This document shows, one piece after another, positions 37,101 through 47,086 of a stretch of 64,000 nucleotides of DNA. The position numbers were made by a program, and so were the translations under genes. Positions within the stretch are counted from its first letter, which is position 1; each line of letters starts with the position of its first letter. This DNA is from Linyphia triangularis (lineage: Eukaryota; Arthropoda; Arachnida; Araneae; Linyphiidae), in assembly GCA_963978545.1 (NCBI GenBank), contig OZ021724.1, positions 26,277,933-26,341,932 of the forward strand, given 5' to 3'. Under the pieces are notes generated by a model. The model made no database searches, was not told the origin of the DNA, and saw nothing but the letters and a program-made list of their open reading frames with translations.

Positions 37101-40100
37101 TCCAAACGGGGGACATTCGAATATCCCACTTCCCATTTGGTCACAACTCTGAAAATCGGCACAAATATCAACAATGGTAATAATAGAAAAAGTAAGCTAC
37201 TCCGATCTCGATTAACCCATTTTAAGGGGTCGAAAAAGGGGTTAAACGTTCCAAACGGGGACATTCGAATATCCTACTTTCCATTTGGTCACAACTCTGA
37301 AAATCGGCACAAATATCAACAATGGTAAAAATAGAAAAAGTAAGCTACTCCGATCTCAATTAACCCATTTTAAGGTGTCAAAAAGGGGTTAAACGTTCCA
37401 AACGGGGGACATTCGAATATCCCACTTCCCATTTGGTCACAACTCTGAAAATCGGCACAAATATCAACAATCGTAAAAATAGAAAAAGTAAGCAACTCCG
37501 ATCTCGATTAACCCACTTTAAGGGGTCGAAAAGGGGTTAAACGTTCCAAACGAGGGACATTCGAATATCCCACTTCCCATTTGGTCACAACTCTGAAAAT
37601 CGGCACAAATATCAACAATGGTAAAAATAGAAAAAGCATTCTATTCCGACCTAGGTTAACCCATTTTAAGGGGTGGAAAAGGGGTTAAATGTTTTAAAGG
37701 AGGGATATTCGAATGTACCACTTCCCATTTGATCACAACTCTGAAAATAGGCATAAATGTCAACAAAGACAAACATAGAAAAATTAAGCTATTCCGAGCT
37801 TGATTAATCCACTTTAAGGGGTGGAAAAGGAGTTAAACGTTCCAAACTCAAATATCCCACTCCCCATATAGTCACAATTCTGAAAATTGGGGCAAATGTC
37901 AACAAAAATAAACATAGAGTAAGCAAGCTATTCCGATATCGGTTAATCCACGCTTAGGGGTCGAAAAGGGGTTAAACGTCCCAAACGAGGGATATTCGAA
38001 CATTCTACTTCCCATTTCGTCACAATTCTTAAAATTGGTATGAATGCCAATCAAGATAAACATAGAAAAGTAAGCCATTCCGATCTCGATTAACCCACTT
38101 AAGGGTTGGAAAAGGCGTTAAACGTTCCAAAAGAGAGATATTCGAATATCCCACTTTCCATTTGGTCACAATTCTGAAAATCGGCACAAATATCAACAAT
38201 GGTAAAAATAGAAAAAGTAAGCTACTCCAATCTCGATTAACGCATTTTAAGGGGTCGAAAAAGGGGTTAAACGTTCCAAACGGGGGACATTCGAATATCC
38301 CACTTTCCATTTGGTCACAACTCTGAAAATCGGCACAAATATCAACAATAGTAAAAATAGAAAAAGTAAGCTACTCCTATCTCGATTAACCCACTTTAAG
38401 GGGTCGAAAAGGGGTTAAACGTTCCAAACGGGGGACATTTGAATATCCCACTTTCCAATTGGTCACAACTCTGAAAATCGGCACAAATATCAACAATGAT
38501 AAAAATAGATAAAATAAGCTACTCCGATCTCGATTAACCCACTTTAAGGGGTCGAAAAGGGGTTAAACGTTCCAAACGGGGGACATTTGAATATCCCACT
38601 TTCCAATTGGTCACAACTCCGAAAATCGGCACAAATATCAACAATGATAAAAATAGATAAAATAAGCTACTCCGATCTCGATTAACCCACTTTAAGGGGT
38701 CGAAAAGGATTAAACGTTCCAAACGGGGGACATTCGAATATCCCACTTCCCATTTGGTCACAACTCTGAAAATCGGCACAAATATCAACAATGGTAATAA
38801 TAGAAAAAGTAAGCTACTCCGATCTCGATTAACCCATTTTAAGGGGTCGAAAAAGGGGTTAAACGTTCCAAACGGGGACATTCGAATATCCTACTTTCCA
38901 TTTGGTCACAACTCTGAAAATCGGCACAAATATCAACAATGGTAAAAATAGAAAAAGTAAGCTACTCCGATCTCAATTAACCCATTTTAAGGTGTCGAAA
39001 AGGGGTTAAACGTTCCAAACGGGGGACATTCGAATATCCCACTTCCCATTTGGTCACAACTCTGAAAATCGGCACAAATATCAACAATCGTAAAAATAGA
39101 AAAAGTAAGCAACTCCGATCTCGATTAACCCACTTTAAGGGGTCGAAAAGGTGTTAAACGTTCCAAACGAGGGACATTCGAATATCCCACTTCCCATTTG
39201 GTCACAACTCTGAAAATCGGCACAAATATCAACAATGGTAAAAATAGAAAAAGCATTCTATTCCGACCTAGGTTAACCCATTTTAAGGGGTGGAAAAGGG
39301 GTTAAACGTTTTAAAGGAGGGATATTCGAATTTACCACTTCCCATTTGATCACAACTCTGAAAATAGGCACAAATGTCAACAAAGACAAACATAGAAAAA
39401 TTAAGCTATTCCGAGCTTGATTAATCCACTTTAAGGGGTGGAAAAGGAGTTAAACGTTCCAAACTCAAATATCCCACTCCCCATATAGTCACAATTCTGA
39501 AAATTGGGGCAAATGTCAACAAAAATAAACATAGAGTAAGCAAGCTATTCCGATATCGGTTAATTCACGCTTAGGGGTCGAAAAGGGGTTAAACGTCCCA
39601 AACGAGGGATATTCGAACATTCTACTTCCCATTTCGTCACAATTCTTAAAATTGGTATGAATGCCAATCAAGATAAACATAGAAAAGTAAGCCATTCCGA
39701 TCTCGATTAACCCACTTTAAGGGGTCGAAAAGGGGTTAAACGTTCCAAACGGGGGACATTCGAATATCCCACTTTCCATTTGGTCACAACTCTGAAAATC
39801 GGCACAAATATCAACAATAGTAAAAATAGAAAAAGTAAGCTACTCCGATCTCGATTAACCCACTTTAAGGGGTCGAAAAGGGGTTAAACGTTCCAAACGG
39901 GGGACATTTGAATATCCCACTTTCCAATTGGTCACAACTCTGAAAATCGGCACAAATATCAACAATGATAAAAATAGATAAAATAAGCTACTCCGATCTC
40001 GATTAACCCACTTTAAGGGGTCGAAAAGGATTAAACGTTCCAAACGGGGGACATTCGAATATCCCACTTCCCATTTGGTCACAACTCTGAAAATCGGCAC

Positions 40101-41720
40101 AAATATCAACAATGGTAATAATAGAAAAAGTAAGCTACTCCGATCTCGATTAACCCATTTTAAGGGGTCGAAAAAGGGGTTAAACGTTCCAAACGGGGAC
40201 ATTCGAATATCCTACTTTCCATTTGGTCACAACTCTGAAAATCGGCACAAATATCAACAATGGTAAAAATAGAAAAAGTAAGCTACTCCGATCTCAATTA
40301 ACCCATTTTAAGGTGTCGAAAAGGGGTTAAACGTTCCAAACGGGGGACATTCGAATATCCCACTTCCCATTTGGTCACAACTCTGAAAATCGGCACAAAT
40401 ATCAACAATCGTAAAAATAGAAAAAGTAAGCAACTCCGATCTCGATTAACCCACTTTAAGGGGTCGAAAAGGGGTTAAACGTTCCAAACGAGGGACATTC
40501 GAATATCCCACTTCCCATTTGGTCACAACTCTGAAAATCGGCACAAATATCAACAATGGTAAAAATAGAAAAAGCATTCTATTCCGACCTAGGTTAACCC
40601 ATTTTAAGGGGTGGAAAAGGGGTTAAATGTTTTAAAGGAGGGATATTCGAATGTACCACTTCCCATTTGATCACAACTCTGAAAATAGGCATAAATGTCA
40701 ACAAAGACAAACATAGAAAAATTAAGCTATTCCGAGCTTGATTAATCCACTTTAAGGGGTGGAAAAGGAGTTAAACGTTCCAAACTCAAATATCCCACTC
40801 CCCATATAGTCACAATTCTGAAAATTGGGGCAAATGTCAACAAAAATAAACATAGAGTAAGCAAGCTATTCCGATATCGGTTAATCCACGCTTAGGGGTC
40901 GAAAAGGGGTTAAACGTCCCAAACGAGGGATATTCGAACATTCTACTTCCCATTTCGTCACAATTCTTAAAATTGGTATGAATGCCAATCAAGATAAACA
41001 TAGAAAAGTAAGCCATTCCGATCTCGATTAACCCACTTAAGGGTTGGAAAAGGCGTTAAACGTTCCAAAAGAGAGATATTCGAATGTCCCACTTCCCATT
41101 TGGTCACAACTTTGAAAATTGGTACAAATGTCAAAAAAGATAAACATAGAAAAAGTAAACTATTCCGTTCTCGATTAACCTACTTTATGGAATCGAAAAG
41201 GGGTTAAATGTTCCAAACGAGTGATATGGGAATGTTCCTCTTCCAATGTAGTCATAATTCTGATATTTGGTGCAAATGTTAAAAGGACAAATTTAAAAAA
41301 AAAAAAAGTTATTCCAATATCGATTAATGAATTTTTAAGGGATGAAAAGTCGACGCAACATTGAAACTATACGAGGATTATTTTAATGTCTCAATTCCAA
41401 TACAGCTACTACTTCGAAATTTAGAACAAAGAGCAAACATAAACACAATAAACTATTTCAATCTCGATTACGTAATTAAAAGGGTCCGAAGGGAATTAAA
41501 CGTTCTAAACGAGGGATATTCAAATGCCTCTTTCCAATATAGTATTCACAATTATAAATTTCGTTAAAATTGTCAACAAAGGAAAGTTTCTAGTTTGATA
41601 AATCAATTTGTCGGGATCGAAATGGGTGCAAACGTCTGAAATGTAGAATACGTGAATGGTCTTTTGATCGCTAAAATGCTAATGGTAAAATTTCGTAGCG
41701 CAGCACGGGTATTCAGCTAG
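31175..41720 (+). mobile_element. Giant non-autonomous Helitron filled with a tandem repeat
   Basis: The 5' end TCTCTATATATATAAGGC follows an A at 31174. The 3' end CGTAGCGCAGCACGGGTATT followed by CAGCTAG ends at 41720 before a T. The same 3' end is found at 48480-48504 and, on the minus strand, at 24399-24420. The target (30842-42162 element) is intact on both sides, which supports the boundaries. The element is 10,546 bp, of which about 10 kb is a 148-bp tandem array, and it encodes no Rep or helicase. A Helitron enzyme would have to be supplied by another copy. Confidence 0.85.
31252..41565. repeat. 148-bp tandem array, about 67 units, with 2,938-bp higher-order repeat
   Basis: Successive copies of CACAACTCTGAAAATCGGCA start at 31403, 31551, 31699, 31847, 31995, 32143 and 32291, a steady 148-bp step. 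Each unit contains TTAACCCACTTTAAGGGGTC, a GGGGTTAAACGTTCCAAACG segment (TTAACCC and GGGTTAA can pair), and CATTCGAATATCCCAC. From about 32.65 kb distinctive variants recur at alternating steps of 1,321 and 1,617 bp, giving a 2,938-bp higher-order period (about 20 units) seen nearly three times. The last units (from about 41.1 kb) decay gradually towards the Helitron 3' end. Copies of the higher-order unit differ by only scattered bases. Confidence 0.92.
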
Positions 41721-42170
41721 TAATGAATAAAATAATAAAAAATATAAAAAATGAAAAATTAAACACTAAGATAGTATTGGAATATGTTCAATTGTATTCT
41801 AAAAATAGATTTCAAGATAGTATATCTGATGACATAAAAAACAAAACATTGTCCTGGAATTTTGAGAATTACACAGGAAATAGTTATACAATAAAAGGAA
41901 TAAATACTTCTACTCATCAGCCTCTAATAACCATAGACAACAAGCGCCAGAAAATCATTACGCAAGTAGCTATAAAAACTACATAGGAAAGAAACAAAAG
42001 ACTAAATTAATAGAGAAAAAAAGCTCGTTTTAACAAATGTGTAAACAACATATGTGCTTTTTTTAATCTACGAATTTATATCTTTTCCCTCATTTTTGAA
42101 AAAATTTCAAGAATCAGGGAGGTGCAAGTGCACCTCCTTGCACCCTCCTGGGGACGTCCATGGACATGGT

Positions 42171-43375
42171 AATAATCGACATTCTATACGTAAAGAACCT
42201 AAAACAGATTTTCAATTGATTTAAATCTTTAGTTGGAAAATCTACAAAACTAACCCATTAAAACAAAGTTTTTACTACATAAATACTTCATATACATTGC
42301 CAACTTTAGTGTACAATAACTTGAGTTTAGAACAAGTTTTTATAGTGTTTGACCTCTAATCATAAAAGATCAATTTCGAACTATTTACTGCTTTCTTTTT
42401 TGCCACCAAAACTTGGATTGATTACAATGTCCTCCATAACGAGTCATTTGCTAAGATTCAGCTCAATTAGATGGCAGAAAGTGGGTTAATCAGGCTTCCG
42501 AAGATTTTGCCTCGTCAACCTTAATAGGGGAAGGTTTGAGTCATTAAATAACGTGAAACTGAACATGTTTTAAATAAGCTTGGTATCTGAATAATAGAAG
42601 GTGAGTAAAATATGATAAGTCCGCGTAATGCAATAGAAACGTCTGCAAAAGCGGCCTTTGAGTGATAGTCCCAAAACTGGATTGAAAGTATCGTCATTGA
42701 CAACGAGTGTACCTGGCAAGTTTTAAAGTGATAAGTGATTTTGAATGAGTTTTCATATTGTTCGACCACTAAGAAGAAAACGTCCATTCGGTACCATTTA
42801 CTAATTTTTTTTTTTTTTTTTTTTACTCCTAAAATTTGGTAGAATGCGTCATTGACAGCGAGTCCATCTGCTAAGTTTCAGAACGATCGGATGAAGGCGT
42901 GTGGGAAGACTTCGACCGTCGCAAACAAACAAAATCGATGTTAATAAAGGATTTAAGAATCATAAAATTTGCTTTTGTCCTTCACTTTTTTTTTCTTACC
43001 CTAAAAATTCGTTAATGTAACACATTTCATAAACTGCAATTTTTTTTTAAAGTGTTACATCTGTTAGAATGTGTGGTTGAATCTACAAACCAGGTATTGG
43101 TACTCAAGACATTTCATTGATATAACATATGTTGACACATCTGGTTCGAGTATATTTGGATTGTGCTGTCTAATAAACGACCTTGAAGCTAAAGATGTTC
43201 GTTTAAAAAAAAAAAAAAAAAAAAAAAAAACGATTTCTTTTCTGAGAAGAAGAGTTTTAATTTGTTTAGTCTAGTTATTTCTTTTATCAAATTGGTTTTA
43301 GTTATGTCATGTAAAAAGTCAATAAACCTTTATTTTTACTTTTAATTATATGTTAACAAGCATTGGATCCAGTCG

Positions 43376-43377
<2 letters not shown>
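42171..43377. other. Non-coding interval with a degenerate repeat
   Basis: Three diverged segments share a pattern (about 42395-42480, 42670-42735, 42825-42905): CAAAACTTGGATTG or CAAAACTGGATTG or AAAATTTGG, then GTC-ATTGACA-CGAGT or its variant, then GCTAAG-TTCAG. This is an old tandem or dispersed repeat. Poly(T) at 42807-42824 and poly(A) at 43205-43230. No gene. Confidence 0.4.

Positions 43378-43440
<63 letters not shown>
43378..43440. repeat. (TA)n microsatellite, about 63 bp
   Basis: Uninterrupted alternating TA directly abutting the foldback element to its right. Confidence 0.95.
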
Positions 43441-43443
<3 letters not shown>

Positions 43444-44237
43444 TTCACTTCTCCCAGATTTAGAAGTGTTCTGTGCTGAAAGCATTCGTTATTCAACTTT
43501 TTACGTCATTAAAGCATTTCTAGGGGAATTTCGGAGGTGGGGATATTTAGAACACCTTAAAAGGCATTACCACAGCGATTTTGGTCAAAATCGTTAGAGC
43601 CGATTTTAGGCAATCATTGAAAAACATGATTTTTTTCAATGGCAGCAACCTTATAAGCGTGGGCGATTTGGACGAAAACCCTAATGGTAGGTCCCTGTGT
43701 CATCACCAACCTGCACACCGAATTTGAATATCGTAGGTCAATTGTTCAGTAGTTATGCTGACCACAGACACTCATTTTTTCTAGATCACTTTTTTGAAAT
43801 CAGGATGTTCCATAACGTGGAGAAATGCCAAAAAAAAACCCCGAAATATTTTTTTTTTGGACTGAATCCTATACTTTCATTATTCTATGTATAAATATGA
43901 GTAATTGAAAGTAAAAATGATGTCTATAAAAATGTCTATGTGTCAATCTGTGGTCAGTATAACTCCTGAACGGATGGATATATGATGTTCAAATTTTGTG
44001 TACAGATTACTTGGAGGCCATGGCACTTATCACATAGGTTTTCGTCAAAATTGCGCATAAAGTAGCTGCCATTTAAATCGTCATTTTTTCAGCAATTTCC
44101 TGGACATCCCCACCTGCGAAATTCCCGTAGAGATGCGATAAAAGAAAAAAAAGTTGACACACGAATGCCTTTAACACAGAGTTCTCTGCCTATGAGTATC
44201 GCTCATCAACGATTGATTCCTATATGTGAAGCAGGGA
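43441..44237. mobile_element. Foldback DNA element with long inverted arms
   Basis: The left arm (about 43441-43850) and the right arm (about 43905-44237) are diverged inverted copies: TTTCTAGGGGAATTTCGGAG pairs with CGAAATTCCCGTAGAGATGC, ACGAAAACCCTAATGGTAGG with the inverse of its counterpart near 44035, and GAATATCGTAGGTCAATT with that near 43985. Outer ends lie close to the TA microsatellite and are not sharply defined; target duplication may be TA-rich and hidden. Fragments of the family are at 19240-19390 and 27181-27570. Confidence 0.6.
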
Positions 44238-44594
44238 AAAGGATAATGTAATGTTTATCGAATAACTTATCAACATTTTTTGCCCCATGTAAAAATTATA
44301 GCCAAAACAATTGCTAAACTGGCCATTTTAATATGAAAATGATAAATAACATCACTCCATGTCAAATTTAAATGCAATGACCAGTATTATAATGCAGTTG
44401 TGAGCTGTTCCACTACCGTAATAAAAGAATATAAATTACAAATGGATCTGATTCCATTTGTTGTACAGAATATATTTCCATTTTTTTGTTGGTCGAATCA
44501 AGCCTATTAGAGGATTTTTTCCTCTACTCCATGAAAGAATTCCACTCATCGCGAATGCTTTGTGATAATGGTCTCATATTCACCGAAATCGTTT

Positions 44595-45935
44595 GAAAAT
44601 TCACAAAGTTCAATCCATAGATTAAAGACACTTATAGATATGACACTCTGATTGGATTACCATTAAGGATTTTCTATATTGAAAGCGCCATAGAAACCAG
44701 CGCCCCCAGTAGTTTCGGTTGGAACTACATTTGACGGCAACGCAACGCATGGTCGCTGATTGGCTGATTCGTTGCCATGGCAATGCGCATTGCTTGGATT
44801 GATGTTAAAGCTTCTTGTTTTTAGACTCCGAATGGAGACTTAACACACCCTCTTATGTTTCGTAACTTTAAATTTTATTCAACCAGCAGATTGGAGTTTT
44901 TTTTTATTAATTATAAAGTTAAAGTTGCAGTCGAATTTATTTGCTAAATTAATTTTATTTAATGCGCAAATAAAATTAGTTTTTTTTTAAAATTCTTATT
45001 AGGTTGTGTTAAAGCTTTGTAATAAGAAATTAGCAGCAGAAAATATCACCAAATACCTTTTTATTAATTTTGAACGAACTTTTTCAATGGATGAATTACT
45101 GAAACATTGCATTTTGAAAATATATCAATATATTTTTACAAAACTGTATTGACGTAAGAAATTTTTTTATACATTATTATTTTTTTTTTTTTTTTTTACA
45201 AATAAGTTATTGCTTGCTTTTAACTACAGGTAAAGTTTATATTTCAAATACAATTTTACAAATAAAGTTTAAATGCTTCATTAAATACTAAAAATAATGA
45301 TAATAAAATTAAAAATATAATATTACCAACAATATTAATAAAATATCGACAACTTTAATATAAAAACAACAACAAGAAGAATATAAAACACAATAATAAT
45401 AATAATAATAAAGGAAGACACACACAGCAATCTCAATAAATTATTACCAAGAAATAATTCGTTGTTATTTTTTCATAAAATGAAATGAAATCTCAATTAG
45501 ATATGCAAATAACGTAAGTGCATGAGAATTTTAACTCGTAATTAGCTTTTAATATAAATTGAATCAAAATATTAAATCTTCCAATTAAAATCAAACGATA
45601 ATCTAACAAATAAAATTAAATCTTCGCTATGTCGTTAGAATAACAAAAATAGAATTTTTTACAATTCTATTTTTTGTTAACATTTATTTCGCCATGAAAG
45701 CATTTTTAAATATTTTAAATATTTTTAAAAATCATAAATTTTATTTTTTATTATTTAAAAAACAAAAAAATGTGATACAAAATGTAAAAGCATCCAAGAT
45801 TCCAATCAACCAATCAATCTTTGAAGATATATTAGTTCGTTTAGTAACTACTGGGGGCAGAATCGGTCAGAATGAGTTGACAGTCTAGAGAATACTTAGT
45901 CTATGGTTCAATCATTCGATCCCAAAACACAACAG
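44595..45935. mobile_element. Possible old TIR element
   Basis: AATCCATAGATTAAAG (44611) and CGCCCCCAGTAGTTTC (44701) recur inverted and diverged as ACCATAGACTAAG and TGCCCCCAGTAGTTAC in 45845-45925. This suggests terminal inverted repeats around an AT-rich interior with (AAT)n near 45390-45411. Similarity is modest and ends are undefined. Confidence 0.35.
44650..44800. promoter_or_regulatory. Cluster of promoter-type motifs
   Basis: In an otherwise AT-rich stretch this segment holds ATTGG (inverted CCAAT) twice (44652, 44758), GCGCCCCCAGTAG with partial CTCF resemblance (44701), and GTTGCCATGGCAAT (44772), which fits the RFX X-box palindrome at 13 of 14 positions. Such combinations mark animal promoters, but no transcript or coding exon was found next to it. 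Confidence 0.3.
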
Positions 45936-46801
45936 ATAATCGTTAAAATAGAATGTCAGTTTGGCTTCATCCCGTAGACCAGATATTTAACTTTTTCATC
46001 CACGGGAAAATTATTCATGCATTTTCTAATATATGTTTCAGTGTAGGCAGTCGCCAAAGAGGGAGGGAGCCCCCCCCCCCCCCCCCACCTCCCAAGACCT
46101 AAAACAAACCGATGTTTTGTAATGAACGAATAAGAAACACATATCGATTGTAATTAATTTTAAAAGAGTAGTTTTGAATTTGACATCAATCGCACTGGGT
46201 GATCCACCGCAATAATGTAACTAATATGACTCAAGAGATCTGACTTTAATAATAATTTGTAAATAAAGCATTATTTTTTATATAATTATTAATTATTTTT
46301 ATACATATTATATTTTGTGTGTGGTCTACTTGGATTTAATACGAAGTCGTTTAAAAATGCAAAGTATTATATCGACGTTTACGCTTTTCTAAAGCTTTTT
46401 AATCATGTTTCAGTGCTGCAAAACTCTTGTATTTAAGGCTCTATAAATATTTCAGCGAATAATTCTGATAATGGTGTTTGTTTATCCACTTTAAAATACT
46501 ACACCTTCTGCAATTAGACTGAACAAATATTTCAGCTCAATCAATAACCTAGGAAATGAAAGATACACATTTCCATACATTTAATATTAAGTCTGATGTG
46601 TATGTGTGGGAAGAAAGGGGATATTTTGCATAACTCGAAATCTAGCCAAAAATCATTTAAATATTTGGCTTGTGCATGAACGTTATTTATTTATTGAAAT
46701 TAAGGGTTTCAACTCGGTGCCTGATTGAAAATCTGTCCTGTAGAATTTTTTTCATTGCGCATGCGCTGCAAAGTACGGGGAGTACAAAAAAAAATTAGTC
46801 C
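45936..46801. other. Non-coding interval with C run and NRF1-like site
   Basis: A run of about 17 C lies at 46070-46086. TTGCGCATGCGCTGC at 46753-46767 contains the NRF1-type palindrome GCGCATGCGC. No gene was recognised. Confidence 0.4.
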
Positions 46802-46834
46802 GATGCAGCTAGAGGTCGGCGATATATCGATACA

Positions 46835-46836
<2 letters not shown>

Positions 46837-46880
<44 letters not shown>
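46837..46880. repeat. Poly(T) tract, 44 bases
   Basis: Uninterrupted T run between two TATCGATA-type motifs, inside the left end of the 46810-57281 element. Confidence 0.9.
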
Positions 46881-46885
<5 letters not shown>

Positions 46886-47086
46886 CGATATTAAAAATAT
46901 CGATAAAAGTCCTCAATATATCGATATTTTCAAACATTTTTAGTTTTTTGATGATCGTTTTGTAATTCCATGCGTTTTTTCGAATTTCTTTATTTCCTTT
47001 TCAAAAACTTCAAAACTAAAGTTTGAATTAGCTGAGAGACAGTTAAATGGCACCAATATTTAATACTTTGCCAAACAATTCATAAC

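Larger units (their letters stand above)
30842..42162. mobile_element. hAT-type MITE, split by a giant Helitron
   Basis: Termini CATGGGCGCCCCCAGGA (30842) and the inverse of CATGGACGTCCCCAGGAG (42162), flanked by a perfect 8-bp duplication GACATGGT at 30834-30841 and 42163-42170. Inside the ends are palindromic GGTGCAAG/CTTGCACC phrases on both sides. Without the Helitron (31175-41720) the element would be about 775 bp with no transposase. The same family occurs at 47087-49979. Confidence 0.88.

Noticed and set aside
31252..41565. Repeated open frames (115- and 63-residue) inside the tandem array, as a possible multi-copy gene family
   Set aside because: They recur only because the DNA repeats; the 148-bp unit is not a multiple of three, both strands give frames, and no known domain or signal is seen.
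31252..41565. CRISPR-like or regularly spaced repeat array
   Set aside because: There are no unique spacers: the entire 148-bp unit repeats. The window is eukaryotic.
41723..41986. 87-residue frame after the Helitron
   Set aside because: It lies in the right half of the hAT-type MITE, starts right at the Helitron end and resembles no transposase.
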